NCBI GenBank assembly: GCA_938002665.1 | Contig: CALLAE010000040.1 | Location: forward strand, 47,157 to 111,156 | DNA: 64,000 nucleotides | Direction of reading: 5' to 3' | Source of the DNA: an uncultured Saprospiraceae bacterium | GTDB taxonomy: Bacteria > Bacteroidota > Bacteroidia > Chitinophagales > Saprospiraceae | Shown here: positions 45,213-54,698 of the stretch, in pieces | Layout of the letters: the number at the start of each line of letters is the position of its first letter | Numbering within the stretch: the stretch's first letter is position 1 | Notes under the pieces: model-generated | What the model was told of the DNA's origin: nothing | The model's database searches: none | Seen by the model: the letters and a program-made list of their open reading frames with translations, nothing else | Position numbers and translations under genes: made by a program

Positions 45213-46016
45213 CTATAGACCTATCACCTCTGGTGCCATTCCCATATTTGAGAATCCACCATCGTGAAATAAATTTTGCATCGTAACATATCTCGTATAA
45301 TCAGAAAACAAAGAGATACAGTAATCGGCACAGGCGTCCGCAGAGGCATTGCCCATAGGCGACATAGCATCTGCATAGCCAAAGAAGTCCTGAAATCCTT
45401 TGACACCTTTCCCTGCAGTAGTCAAGGTAGGTGACTGACTGACAGTATTGACTCTTACTTTATTTTTCTTTGCCCAGTGATAACCAAAGCTCCTAGCAAA
45501 TGATTCTAGCAAAGCCTTTGACTCTGCCATTTCGCTATAGTCTGGAAAGACTCTTTGTGCGGCGATGTAGGTCAGAGCTAAGATACTCCCCCACTCATTC
45601 ATACTGTCTTTCTGATATGCACACTGCATAAACTTGTGAAATGATATAGCTGAGATGTCAAAAGTCTTATGCATCCAGTCATACTTTATATCAGTATAAG
45701 CTTTCTTCTTACGAACATTAAGAGACATGCCAATGGAATGTAGAATGAAATCCATCTTCCCACCAAATCTTTCCATAGACTGGTCTATTAGATTAGCAAT
45801 ATCTTCTTCGGAAGTAGCATCAGCTGCGATTACTACGCTATTCGTTTTTTCAGCTAGGGTATTTATCTCCCCTAATCTAAGTGCGACTGGAGCATTAGTT
45901 AATACTATCTCTGCGCCTTCCTCGTGGGCTTTCTCTGCTATCTTCCATGCTATAGAGTTGCTATCCAGAGCACCAGATATAATTCCCTTCTTTCCTTTTA
46001 AAATGCCGTTAGCCAT
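45213..46016 (-). CDS. fabI: Enoyl-[acyl-carrier-protein] reductase FabI
   Basis: FabI performs the last reduction of each fatty-acid elongation round with NAD(P)H. The 267-residue short-chain dehydrogenase-fold protein has the nucleotide site G-x-L-D-x-x-S-I-A near residues 15-23 and the catalytic Tyr160-x6-Lys167 pair in DYSEMAESK, the spacing expected for FabI. It also has PTLTTAGKG near the substrate loop (about 196-203). It is preceded by recN (39-base gap) and followed by trxA, so an operon is likely. Confidence 0.93.
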   Translation of the reverse strand: MANGILKGKKGIISGALDSNSIAWKIAEKAHEEGAEIVLTNAPVALRLGEINTLAEKTNSVVIAADATSEEDIANLIDQSMERFGGKMDFILHSIGMSLNVRKKKAYTDIKYDWMHKTFDISAISFHKFMQCAYQKDSMNEWGSILALTYIAAQRVFPDYSEMAESKALLESFARSFGYHWAKKNKVRVNTVSQSPTLTTAGKGVKGFQDFFGYADAMSPMGNASADACADYCISLFSDYTRYVTMQNLFHDGGFSNMGMAPEVIGL

Positions 46017-46055
46017 GCTGGTATATTATGTTTTACTAATTATAGATAAGACCCT

Positions 46056-47717
46056 TTATTTAGGGGTGGTTATTAGATCTTTTGCATTTTCTAGAGCAAA
46101 GGTGCTAGGAGGGTCCCCACTCAGCATTTTTGCTATTTCTGTTATTCTTTCTGCTTTGTCTAGCACTTTGACAAAGGTAGATGTTCTGTCTTTACTCTCT
46201 TCTTTATAGACAAAGAAATGTTTTACAGCTCTGGAACTAACCTGAGGCGAATGTGTAATGCATAGGAGCTGGTGCTTGGCACTGAGTGCCTTAAGTATAT
46301 CCCCCATCTTACCTGCTACATCTCCAGAGACACCTGTATCTATCTCATCAAAGATCATAGTGGGTAGTGACATGGCATGAGCTACTGTGGCTTTGATGCT
46401 GAGCATAAGACGAGCACTTTCACCACCAGAAGCCACTTTCTTGATAGCTTGAAATTCAGTTCCCTTATTGGCTTTAAATAAAATGGTAAGATCATCTTTC
46501 CCATCTGACCTGAAGTCCTCAGTAACTTGTGATTCCACTTTTATTTGCGCGGAACCCATAGAGAGAGATTGCAACTTTTTGTTGACTTCTTTTTCTAATG
46601 AAGGGAAGACCTTTTTCCTTTTTGCAGTTAGGTCTTTCGCTATCTTTTCCAGATCAACTTTTAGCCTCCTTATTTCAGCTTTTAGCTTTTCTATCGTTTC
46701 TGCACGGTTAGTAACATTCGCTAGACTTGTCGCTAAGCCGCTTTGAATTTCCAATAAATTCGAGACTTCTTGTACCCCATGTTTCTTTTGTAAAGTATAG
46801 ACCAGATCCAGTCTGGTTCTTACTTCTTGCAGCCGTACAGGGTTACTTTCTACTTTACTGGTAAGTTTTTCTGAGGCTTCTACTATTTCATTAATCTTAT
46901 CTTGTATTTCTTCTAAGCTATCGTAAGCCTCACTCACTGAGCTATCTACCTCTGCAAAGGCAGACCATTTTTTTGCCAGATCAGCAAACACATCTCTGAG
47001 GCTGGTCTCAGAATCTATAAGTGTAAATTTTGTCTCCTCTGCTAACCCTACTATCTCATCTGCTTTTTCTAACATCAGCATTTCTGCCTCCATCTCTTTT
47101 TGTTCTCCTTCCACCAGCGCAGCAGTATCCAGCTCATCAAGTTGAAAACGCATAAAGTCTAATTCTTTGAGCTGTGCTGTCTCCTGCTTTTGTAGTTGAG
47201 ATAACGTCTGCATGTTCTCTTTATACTTAGCATAGGTTGCCTTGTACTTAGTGAGAATAGAATCTGTTTTCCCTAGAGCATCTATAATATTGAGCTGAAA
47301 ATTCTTGTTTTGAATTTCGATGATCTGGAATTGCTGATTTAGATCTATCAGTTCTAGACTTACTTTTTGGAGAAAACCTAAGTTGGTAGGTGTATCATTA
47401 ATAAAAGCTCTAGATCTGCCGCTAGGAATAATTTCTCGACGTATAATCAACTCTTCTTCACTATCTAAGTCATTATTCTTTAGCAGAGCATCTACTGCTT
47501 TGGGATAGCCGGAGAAGGTTGCTTCTACTATGCATTTTGTCTCTTTATCTAACAATACTTTACTATCCGCTCTCTGGCCCATAATCAAACCTAGGGCACC
47601 TAGTAAGATAGACTTACCTGCACCGGTTTCTCCAGTGATAATATTCAGACTGGCATCAAATTCTAGGTCAACTTTAGAAATGATAGCATAGTTCTCTATG
47701 CTAAGCGCTTTTAGCAT
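46056..47717 (-). CDS. recN: DNA repair protein RecN
   Basis: RecN is an SMC-like ATPase acting in double-strand-break repair. It has Walker A GETGAGKS at 29-36, a central coiled coil (about 150-390) and the C-terminal ABC signature SGGESARLMLS with the Walker B/D-loop region TMIFDEIDTGVSG. The length of 553 residues is standard. The start ATG at 47717 lies seven bases after the stop of the lipoprotein gene upstream, indicating one transcript. Confidence 0.95.
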   Translation of the reverse strand: MLKALSIENYAIISKVDLEFDASLNIITGETGAGKSILLGALGLIMGQRADSKVLLDKETKCIVEATFSGYPKAVDALLKNNDLDSEEELIIRREIIPSGRSRAFINDTPTNLGFLQKVSLELIDLNQQFQIIEIQNKNFQLNIIDALGKTDSILTKYKATYAKYKENMQTLSQLQKQETAQLKELDFMRFQLDELDTAALVEGEQKEMEAEMLMLEKADEIVGLAEETKFTLIDSETSLRDVFADLAKKWSAFAEVDSSVSEAYDSLEEIQDKINEIVEASEKLTSKVESNPVRLQEVRTRLDLVYTLQKKHGVQEVSNLLEIQSGLATSLANVTNRAETIEKLKAEIRRLKVDLEKIAKDLTAKRKKVFPSLEKEVNKKLQSLSMGSAQIKVESQVTEDFRSDGKDDLTILFKANKGTEFQAIKKVASGGESARLMLSIKATVAHAMSLPTMIFDEIDTGVSGDVAGKMGDILKALSAKHQLLCITHSPQVSSRAVKHFFVYKEESKDRTSTFVKVLDKAERITEIAKMLSGDPPSTFALENAKDLITTPK

Positions 47718-47724
47718 TCGGTCT

Positions 47725-48591
47725 TTAATTTTTCATTTTAGCAAAGTTTCTCATGGCTTCCTTACCTATCTTTTCAGCCCATATTAATTGCTGTGCTTCG
47801 GACGAGGGTAGATTAAAAGCTACCATAAAAATATTATCAGTTTCTGTTCTCCATGTATATCTAGCAAGATGATAATTGTATGCACCTGCTATTCCCATTC
47901 CTGGAAATTCCTTATATCGATACGTTCCCGAACCATCAGGCATTACATCCCCTTGATCTCTCTTAGCTCGTATATAATATGAAGCCCAATCAGGGAATTC
48001 ATCTTCTACTGGGTTTTTTTGTATTTGTATCAAAACACCAGCATTAGGACTAGCTGCATCATCCCATTTGAAAAAGCAAGATTTCGCATGAACTGCTTTC
48101 TTACCGGAGCCATCTTTTACATAGATATCTCTAGCTTCGACTACGCCTAGAGTCTTGGACACAAACTCAGCAGTTATTAAGTCACAAGCGTTAGGTAGTG
48201 CATCAGGAGCGATCGGAGCAGCTTTTGGCTTAGGACTAGGAGCTTCTTTTTCCAATTTCGCCATCTGAGCTTCTCGCTCTTTTGTCATTCTCTTTTCTTC
48301 CTCTGTGAGCCCTTTATGGGTAGCGTCTTGCTGAGCTCTAGTGTTGTTAGCAGATATAGCAGGCTTTGCTGTTACTGGCTTTTGTCCGGGTAGATTAACT
48401 TTTATATTCTCTGTGGGTCTTGAAAGAGGTTTTGAGGCTGGGGTAGTTTGCTGATTAGCTGTACTTGATTGCGATTGATTAGCACTGGTCTGAGAGGAGG
48501 AGCTTATTACTTCTGATTCTTTATCTGCAATACAACTAGCAAAGAGAAGACTAAGCAGTAGTATGGTGGTAAGGTATCTCGACATTTTCAT
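47725..48591 (-). CDS. Lipoprotein of unknown function upstream of recN
   Basis: The start at 48591 (or Met at 48585) gives a lipobox FASC. The open frame continues to 48627 without improving the signal. A long low-complexity Ser/Gln/Thr/Pro-rich linker (about 25-130) leads to a C-terminal domain of about 140 residues with 'CDLITAEFVSKTLGV' and a later 'CFFKW' motif, which resembles DUF3558-/lipid-binding-like domains only loosely; I do not name it. It probably faces the periplasm. It is the first gene of the putative recN-fabI-trxA operon. Confidence 0.75.
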   Translation of the reverse strand: MKMSRYLTTILLLSLLFASCIADKESEVISSSSQTSANQSQSSTANQQTTPASKPLSRPTENIKVNLPGQKPVTAKPAISANNTRAQQDATHKGLTEEEKRMTKEREAQMAKLEKEAPSPKPKAAPIAPDALPNACDLITAEFVSKTLGVVEARDIYVKDGSGKKAVHAKSCFFKWDDAASPNAGVLIQIQKNPVEDEFPDWASYYIRAKRDQGDVMPDGSGTYRYKEFPGMGIAGAYNYHLARYTWRTETDNIFMVAFNLPSSEAQQLIWAEKIGKEAMRNFAKMKN

Positions 48592-48863
48592 ATTTCTAAT
48601 CATGTAGTTCACTATACTTGTAATCAAGGCACAAAATAACCATTTTAGCTATCGTCGGATTAACTAAGCTCATGAAATCTAGGCGCTCATTCTTTCACTG
48701 ATAGTTCCAATGGTGAACTTAGCGAGTTTACAATTACTATTTATCTAAATTCTTAATGAGTTAATACTCCAAATAGCTCAATTTGATAGAAGAAATCATA
48801 TATTTTGAATTATCTTAACTTATTTCTTTGTTATTGATACAGACTAACTAAAACTTAAAAAAT

Positions 48864-49814
48864 ATGGCTCCATTTCCAGCTTATCTGATACCCTTAGGGT
48901 TTATTGCATTCTTCATTCTTTCAGCAGGTCTATTTACTGTAAAGCAACAAACTGCAGCTATAGTAGAAAGACTAGGAAAGTTTCATGACGTAAAATCTCC
49001 TGGTCTACATTTTAAGATACCAATTATAGACAAGGTAAGAGGTAGAATAAATCTGAAAACACAACAATTAGATGTTGTCGTAGAGACTAAAACCTTTGAT
49101 GATGTATTTGTGCGGTTAAAAGTTTCAGTTCAATTTTTAGTACTAGGAACAGCAGTGTATGATGCCTTCTACAGACTAGAAAATCCGCATGATCAGATTA
49201 CTTCTTATGTCTTTGATGTTGTCAGAGCAGAGGTGCCTAAGATGAAATTAGACGATGTCTTTGTAAAGAAAGATGATGTAGCAAATGCGATCAAAAATGA
49301 GCTGCAAGATGCTATGAATGATTACGGTTATGAAATCGTGAGAGCCCTTGTCACAGATATCGATCCTGATCAGCAAGTAAAAGAAGCAATGAATAGAATT
49401 AACGCTGCAGAAAGAGAAAAAATAGCGGCAGAATATGAGGGGGAAGCTGAGAGAATCAGAATAGTAGCAAAAGCAAAAGCAGAAGCAGAAAGCAAGCGTC
49501 TACAAGGACAAGGTATCGCAGATCAAAGAAGAGAGATAGCAAAAGGTCTAGAAGAAAGTGTAGAGGTGCTGAACAATGTAGGGATCAATAGTCAAGAGGC
49601 TTCTGCCCTTATCGTTGTCACCCAACACTATGATACCTTACAGTCACTAGGAGAAAACACCAATAGTAATCTCATACTGATGCCTAACTCACCTAATGCT
49701 GGTTCAGATATGTTATCAGAAATGACAACTTCATTTATAGCATCGCAAAAAATAGGGGAAGCTATGAAAGAAAAAAACAAAGCGCTGATGCAACAAAAAA
49801 GACTAGACTCCTAG
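48864..49814 (+). CDS. Stomatin-type SPFH (Band 7) membrane protein, slipin/QmcA-like
   Basis: An N-terminal membrane segment (about 9-28) precedes an SPFH domain with 'VKQQTAAIVERLGKF' and 'SPGLHFKIP' motifs (30-190). An alpha-helical coiled-coil region (about 185-235; 'AEYEGEAERIRIVAKAKAEAE') and a C-terminal tail follow. It probably forms large inner-membrane oligomers. No nodulation-formation-efficiency D (NfeD) partner is adjacent, unlike the operon slipins. The length of 316 residues is normal. A strong terminator follows. Confidence 0.9.
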   Translation: MAPFPAYLIPLGFIAFFILSAGLFTVKQQTAAIVERLGKFHDVKSPGLHFKIPIIDKVRGRINLKTQQLDVVVETKTFDDVFVRLKVSVQFLVLGTAVYDAFYRLENPHDQITSYVFDVVRAEVPKMKLDDVFVKKDDVANAIKNELQDAMNDYGYEIVRALVTDIDPDQQVKEAMNRINAAEREKIAAEYEGEAERIRIVAKAKAEAESKRLQGQGIADQRREIAKGLEESVEVLNNVGINSQEASALIVVTQHYDTLQSLGENTNSNLILMPNSPNAGSDMLSEMTTSFIASQKIGEAMKEKNKALMQQKRLDS

Positions 49815-49835
49815 TAGCCAATAAATAAATTCAGA

Positions 49836-49878
49836 AGTCAGATTAGAAACAACTTAAGTTTCTAGTCTGACTTTTTTT
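49836..49878 (+). terminator. Rho-independent terminator after the SPFH gene
   Basis: 15-base arms (AGTCAGATTAGAAAC at 49836-49850 and its near-complement at 49858-49872, one G-T pair) are followed by TTTTTTT. Confidence 0.9.
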
Positions 49879-49896
49879 ATACCAACTCTTATCTCT

Positions 49897-51576
49897 ATGA
49901 AAAATGCGCTCAGCATCTTCATTTTTCTTCTCATGTCCTCTTTCCTTTTTTCACAAGGATACACCATCGAAAATTATGATGTAAAAGTTGAAATTTCCAA
50001 GGAAGGATATTTTGATATACACGAAAAGATAACCGTTAACTTCCTAGAAGAAAGAAGAGGTATCTTCAGAAGAATCCCCAAAAAATATAGCATCAATGGA
50101 AAAACACAAAGTATAGTTCTTTCTAAGATCGATGTCAAAGATCACAAATTCAAAAGACTAAGTGAAGGTAATGACAATATCATTAGAATAGGGCGGCCTA
50201 ACAAATACCTTACTGGCACACAAAAATATGATCTCCGCTATCGTATTGCTAATTCGTATGTGTTTGCTTCAGATCACATTGCATTCCAATATAATCTCAT
50301 TAGTGACTGGGATGCTCCGATAAAAAACTTAAACTATGAAATAATACTACCAGATGATATCGCACTAGATAATGACGAAGTCCTTGTTATGACTGGAAAA
50401 CAAGGGGCAACCAACCAACACGTAAGCCTCGAAAAAGAGGACAGTAAGATTTCAGGAAGATCGCTTACCAGCATTCCCGCTAAAGATAACGTCACGATAG
50501 CGCTCAGATTTCCTCTAGGGTACGTAGCCGAGCCTATTCATCCCTTCTCAATAAAAGCAGCAAAAAGAGATAAAATATGGACACTACCCTTGCTACTTTC
50601 CCTGCTCACTTTTGGTTTCTATAGAGCTAGGTCTAGAGAAGAAAATTTAGGCAGCATAGAAGATCAGTATTTCCCACCTGAAGATTTTTCTCCACCAGTT
50701 GTTGGCGCATATCATGACCATAAGGTCCATACTGAAGATATCATTTCTCTGCTACCCTACTGGGCCAACCTTGGATACGTAAAAATTTTAAAAGGCAAGG
50801 ATGTGCTCTACTTTAATAAGGAAATGGACTTGCCAGCAGATACGCCTCATTATCAATCAGCTTTATTCAATAAAATATTTGAAAACGAAGACCTGATTAT
50901 GTTACAGGAACTCAACACAAAATTGGGTTCCCTAGTACTTCAAATGAAAGGTCAATTACATAAAGACATAGTAGACAAGGAATTATATGACAAGCAGCAT
51001 TACAAGTTATTCCATAAGGGTATTTTTTTAGGACTGGGGTTTTTATTAATAATGGGTGCACTCATTGCCGCCGCTGTGTTTCAAAAATTCTTTTTAGTAC
51101 TTACATTAGGTATTGCTAGTCTGATTGCTTTCATTATTCATGGCTCTCGACCAAAACTCAGCCCACGTGGCCTAGAACTGAAAAGAAAATTACTTGGTCT
51201 CAAACAATTTCTATCTGATGCTCACCCACAAAAGATTAATGAGCTACTCAAAAAACATCCTCACTATTTTCAACAAATGTATCCCTATGCAATCGCCTTC
51301 GGAATAGATAAAACTTGGATTAACAAACTGGAAGGAATGGACATCCCTGCACCTACCTGGTACGAGCCTTATCATAATAGTGGATATGGGCTGCATACAA
51401 CTTCCCTCCCATCTAAGCCTAGCATGAAAGAATTTAGCAATGACTTTAGTATTCCTGAGATAACCAGTGTATTTACCAGTGTTCCTAAGCCTCCTGCAGG
51501 TTCTCGTAGTAGCGGAGGTGGATTCTCAGGTGGGGGTGCAGGAGGTGGATTTGGAGGAGGAGGGGGTGCCTGGTAA
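49897..51576 (+). CDS. DUF2207 family membrane protein
   Basis: A signal peptide (1-19) is followed by a beta-rich extracytoplasmic domain with 'YDVKVEISKEGYFDIHEKI' and 'RGIFRRIPKKY' (about 20-215), typical of DUF2207/YciQ-like predicted membrane proteins. One membrane helix follows near 228-245, a cytoplasmic region comes next, and then a pair of helices (about 375-420). The Gly-rich C-terminal end (GGGFSGGG-type, ending GGGGGAW) is a family trait. Its role is unknown. The gene is separated from the SPFH gene by a terminator, so they are not co-transcribed from that promoter. Confidence 0.9.
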   Translation: MKNALSIFIFLLMSSFLFSQGYTIENYDVKVEISKEGYFDIHEKITVNFLEERRGIFRRIPKKYSINGKTQSIVLSKIDVKDHKFKRLSEGNDNIIRIGRPNKYLTGTQKYDLRYRIANSYVFASDHIAFQYNLISDWDAPIKNLNYEIILPDDIALDNDEVLVMTGKQGATNQHVSLEKEDSKISGRSLTSIPAKDNVTIALRFPLGYVAEPIHPFSIKAAKRDKIWTLPLLLSLLTFGFYRARSREENLGSIEDQYFPPEDFSPPVVGAYHDHKVHTEDIISLLPYWANLGYVKILKGKDVLYFNKEMDLPADTPHYQSALFNKIFENEDLIMLQELNTKLGSLVLQMKGQLHKDIVDKELYDKQHYKLFHKGIFLGLGFLLIMGALIAAAVFQKFFLVLTLGIASLIAFIIHGSRPKLSPRGLELKRKLLGLKQFLSDAHPQKINELLKKHPHYFQQMYPYAIAFGIDKTWINKLEGMDIPAPTWYEPYHNSGYGLHTTSLPSKPSMKEFSNDFSIPEITSVFTSVPKPPAGSRSSGGGFSGGGAGGGFGGGGGAW

Positions 51577-51624
51577 GTGGTCTATTATTATCGCAAATCC
51601 TGTTGAATAACTAAGCCATTATTT

Positions 51625-52566
51625 TTAATAAACTATGTTATGTGAAGCTTTGTACTGTGTGAAGTCAGTTTTCAGCTTAGTGGCGAGAATGGAGTTCTCT
51701 TTTAGCAAACATGGTATACCGTCTACAACTGGGTAAGCTAAAAAGCTTTCATTAGAGTATAACAAATGATCGTCGTACTTTTCCAAAGACGTTTTGGTCA
51801 AGGGGCAAACAAAATTGCTTCCTGTTTTTGGCTGAGCATCATTCTTTTCAATGATGATTAAGCCAGTAGGATTCAGGACATTAGAACAATAATCAAATAA
51901 TCTATTCTCGATAATTTTATAATCTAAGTCTAGGGCAGTTTGATACAAGGCAGTTACATATCCATGTTTTACCATTCTCTCTCTGGCTTCCTCATTAGCA
52001 AAATCATATGAAGGCTCTAGTAGAACGAGATACTTTCTTGTAATCCTATAAAGTTCTTCGAGAGCAGGCTTTTCTTTGCCACCATTAGGCTCTATGGAGT
52101 GCGATGTATAGACAACATCAATAGAGTTATCTGCTAACGGTATCTCAAATAAATTTGCTGTGAATAACTGGACAGAATCATAATTAAAATCATTGAGAAA
52201 TTCTTTGGCAAATTTGACACGAGACCATGAGATATCAAATCCAAATTGACCTTTTGGTTTGTTAGACAAACAATCTAAAAGGGTCTTAAGAGTAGTAGCC
52301 TCCCCTACTCCAACTTCCATGATAGAATCCACATCCCCAAAGTCATCTATAATAGTTGCTAAGGCCTGGCAATAATTATTCATATACTCCAGCCTACTTG
52401 CATAACTTTTTATGTAGGATCCAGATTGAAAATCATAACTAATTAGAATGTCTTCTATCGTATTTTCTCTGCTATCATCTTTATCTATACCCCGTAGATA
52501 CTGAATCACATTTCCTCCCTCAGCATATATCTCCTTTATTTTGTCTAGGTGTTTAAATTTTTCCAT
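51625..52566 (-). CDS. Class I SAM-dependent methyltransferase with Trm112-like tail
   Basis: The 313-residue protein has the SAM-binding motif EVGVGEATTLK (about 82-92), an acidic loop FGFDISWS, and the post-I region 'VVYTSHSIEP' (about 159-170). A C-terminal segment (about 250-300: 'FVCPLTKTSLEKYDDHLLYS', 'YPVVDGIPCLL') resembles the Trm112/UPF0434 small domain. The substrate is unknown. It lies downstream of the small unknown gene at 52687-53127 on the same strand, with a 120-base gap that contains a possible -7 box (plus-strand CAAAATTA at 52647-52654). Confidence 0.85.
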   Translation of the reverse strand: MEKFKHLDKIKEIYAEGGNVIQYLRGIDKDDSRENTIEDILISYDFQSGSYIKSYASRLEYMNNYCQALATIIDDFGDVDSIMEVGVGEATTLKTLLDCLSNKPKGQFGFDISWSRVKFAKEFLNDFNYDSVQLFTANLFEIPLADNSIDVVYTSHSIEPNGGKEKPALEELYRITRKYLVLLEPSYDFANEEARERMVKHGYVTALYQTALDLDYKIIENRLFDYCSNVLNPTGLIIIEKNDAQPKTGSNFVCPLTKTSLEKYDDHLLYSNESFLAYPVVDGIPCLLKENSILATKLKTDFTQYKASHNIVY

Positions 52567-52686
52567 AAAATTCTTTTATCAGAATAAGGACAGTATGATA
52601 GTAAGATTACCTACTTCTGTTAAGATATATAGACTTGCAGTCCATACAAAATTAGTTCTGGACTGTACCGTATCCCTATGGTATCC

Positions 52687-53127
52687 TTATGGGTTTACCC
52701 GCTTATACTTTTTCCAAAGTCCTTTAAACTTGGTAACCAATGTTTTTGTCATAGCCTTATCTATGGCGATAACTTCATCATCCGAGTCTGCATCTTTCCA
52801 TACAGAAAGACAAGCTGTAGGATTCTGACTCTTGGGATTATATATTGCTAACTCATTTAGAAAAGGATTAAACTCAGACTCAGGTAAAATCAGAAACATT
52901 TCATTTGTCAAATCTTTAGGTATTGTCTGATCCTTCTGATAACGTCTTAGGTGTTTACTTACAGAGGTAGTTGCTGGAACTATGTATCTATACTTTACAC
53001 CTTTGTGTAGATTATGTTTTACTATATTTCTAAAAACATCATTTTCTGTGTCATAATAGAGGTCTGGAGATACTATCCATACTTCTTCGGCCTTTTTTTC
53101 TAAGGCATGGACTTTTTTGAGTTTCAT
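52687..53127 (-). CDS. Small unknown protein, possible sensor or PLD-like domain
   Basis: The frame starts with TTG 53136, but ATG 53127 gives the 146-residue protein chosen here. The 'EEVWIVSPDLYYDT' opening and 'NLHKGVKYRYIVPATT' resemble the input or PLD-like domains that are often joined to HTH regulators, but it stands alone here without catalytic HxK motifs. It is cytoplasmic, with no signal peptide. A -7-like box (minus strand TACATTTG at 53172-53179) precedes it. The function is unknown; a link with the methyltransferase downstream is possible. Confidence 0.7.
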   Translation of the reverse strand: MKLKKVHALEKKAEEVWIVSPDLYYDTENDVFRNIVKHNLHKGVKYRYIVPATTSVSKHLRRYQKDQTIPKDLTNEMFLILPESEFNPFLNELAIYNPKSQNPTACLSVWKDADSDDEVIAIDKAMTKTLVTKFKGLWKKYKRVNP

Positions 53128-53309
53128 AGTCTGCAATTTGTCGCTTTATTATATTAAAAAATTTAATCAATCAAATGTACTCAGTTCGAATCAAATAACA
53201 CCATTACCTAAAGAGTTATATATGTGTTTAATACTGTGTATTTAACAAAATCTAAATCAGTAAATAGCCCTATCTTCGTAAGTATTCCTAGAACTTTCAA
53301 CAACAAAAT

Positions 53310-54698
53310 ATGTCCAAAATATACTCTCTAATTATCTTGAGTTTGTTATTATCTCTTAGTGCTCAAAGCCAAGTCGTCAGAGGCAAGTTGCTAGGAACCT
53401 GGTCTGATTCGACACTGGTAGGCTCAGATGCTTTTGATAATACCTACAATGAAATCTGGGGTATAGCACAGGCTGGAAAGGAATTTGCTATACTAGGGAC
53501 GACACTTGGTACTCACATAATAGATGTGACTGATCCTACAACTCCTACTGAGTTACACATCATAGAAGGAGGTACAACTGGACCAGAAATTATACACAGA
53601 GATTATCATGATCACAAGGGTTATCTGTATGCTGTGAGTGATGAGGGCAGTAGATCTACCTTACAGATAATGGACTTAGCATTCCTTCCAGATTCTATAC
53701 CTGTTATCTATGATTCTAAAGAATATATCAGGCGTAGTCACAACATATTTATAGATACTAGTTCTTCCATTATGTACAGTTGTATATCAGATGGAGATTT
53801 AGTAGATCAGAGAGCTCTCAGACTATTTGATATATCTGATCCTTATCAGCCAGCGATCATTAGTGACTTCAATTCTATAGATGGATTTTTCACTTCGCAA
53901 GTGCATGATGCCTACGTTGTACAAGATACTGCTTATCTCAACTGTGGACCCTTTGGATTTGTGATAGCTGATTTCTCTAATCCTACTAGTCCGGTATCTC
54001 TAGCAACACTTTCGACCTTTGATTATCCTCAGTCAGGTTACAACCACTCAGGCTGGCTATCAGAAGATAGGAAGACCTACTATATGGCAGATGAAAACTG
54101 GGGTATGGATATCAAAGTTATGGATGTCACTCAGTTACCTGATGTTACAGTCCTAGCTACTATTGATGCTGGTAACGATAATCCTTTTTCTATTCCTCAT
54201 AATCAGATCGTGGCAGGCGATTACTTATACAGCTCTTATTATTATGATGGTTTGCAAGTATGGGATATCAGTGATCCTAATGCGGTAAAAAGAGTGATGC
54301 ACTACCCCACTACTAATATTCCCCCAAGAAATAATTACGAAGGTGCATGGGGAGTATATCCTTTTTTACCTTCTGGAAATATTTTGATATCAGATATGCA
54401 GGAAGGTCTCTTTGTATTAGAACCAGTGAGTGAAACGATATCTAAAACCAAAGAACTTTCAGATATCCAAGCTAGACAATGGTCTATCTCACCCAATCCG
54501 AGTAGGGGACAGTTTTTCATACAAGTAGAAAATAATATCTCCGATGCGAGGATCAACTTATATAATGCAACTGGTCAACTTCTACAAGTACTCAAAGCTG
54601 GTGAAAACCATGTACCTAAGTTAGAAGCAGGTTCTTACTTTGTAAAAGTATCAGATGGTAATATCAGCTCCACGAAAACTTTGATGATTGTTAAATAA
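53310..54698 (+). CDS. Choice-of-anchor B family secreted protein with T9SS sorting domain
   Basis: The 462-residue protein has a signal peptide (1-20, ending SAQSQ) and the choice-of-anchor B propeller with 'YNEIWGIAQAGKEFAILGTT', 'IIDVTDPTTP', 'HNIFIDT' and repeats of LVIVD type ('LRLFDISDPYQPAIISDF'). The last 75 residues (SISPNPSRGQFF to TKTLMIVK) are a type A T9SS sorting domain. It is likely a surface protein. The stop at 54696-54698 lies inside the start of the next gene (11-base overlap), so the two are co-transcribed and coupled. A possible -7 variant TATCTTCG is at 53271-53278. Confidence 0.9.
   Translation: MSKIYSLIILSLLLSLSAQSQVVRGKLLGTWSDSTLVGSDAFDNTYNEIWGIAQAGKEFAILGTTLGTHIIDVTDPTTPTELHIIEGGTTGPEIIHRDYHDHKGYLYAVSDEGSRSTLQIMDLAFLPDSIPVIYDSKEYIRRSHNIFIDTSSSIMYSCISDGDLVDQRALRLFDISDPYQPAIISDFNSIDGFFTSQVHDAYVVQDTAYLNCGPFGFVIADFSNPTSPVSLATLSTFDYPQSGYNHSGWLSEDRKTYYMADENWGMDIKVMDVTQLPDVTVLATIDAGNDNPFSIPHNQIVAGDYLYSSYYYDGLQVWDISDPNAVKRVMHYPTTNIPPRNNYEGAWGVYPFLPSGNILISDMQEGLFVLEPVSETISKTKELSDIQARQWSISPNPSRGQFFIQVENNISDARINLYNATGQLLQVLKAGENHVPKLEAGSYFVKVSDGNISSTKTLMIVK

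Noticed and set aside
45224..45406. 60-residue open frame inside fabI on the same strand in another frame
   Set aside because: It is fully contained in fabI with no ribosome-binding context and no recognisable product.
53184..53194. TTCGAATC sequence resembling a tRNA T-loop
   Set aside because: No flanking T-stem pairing, acceptor stem or anticodon arm can be drawn around it.
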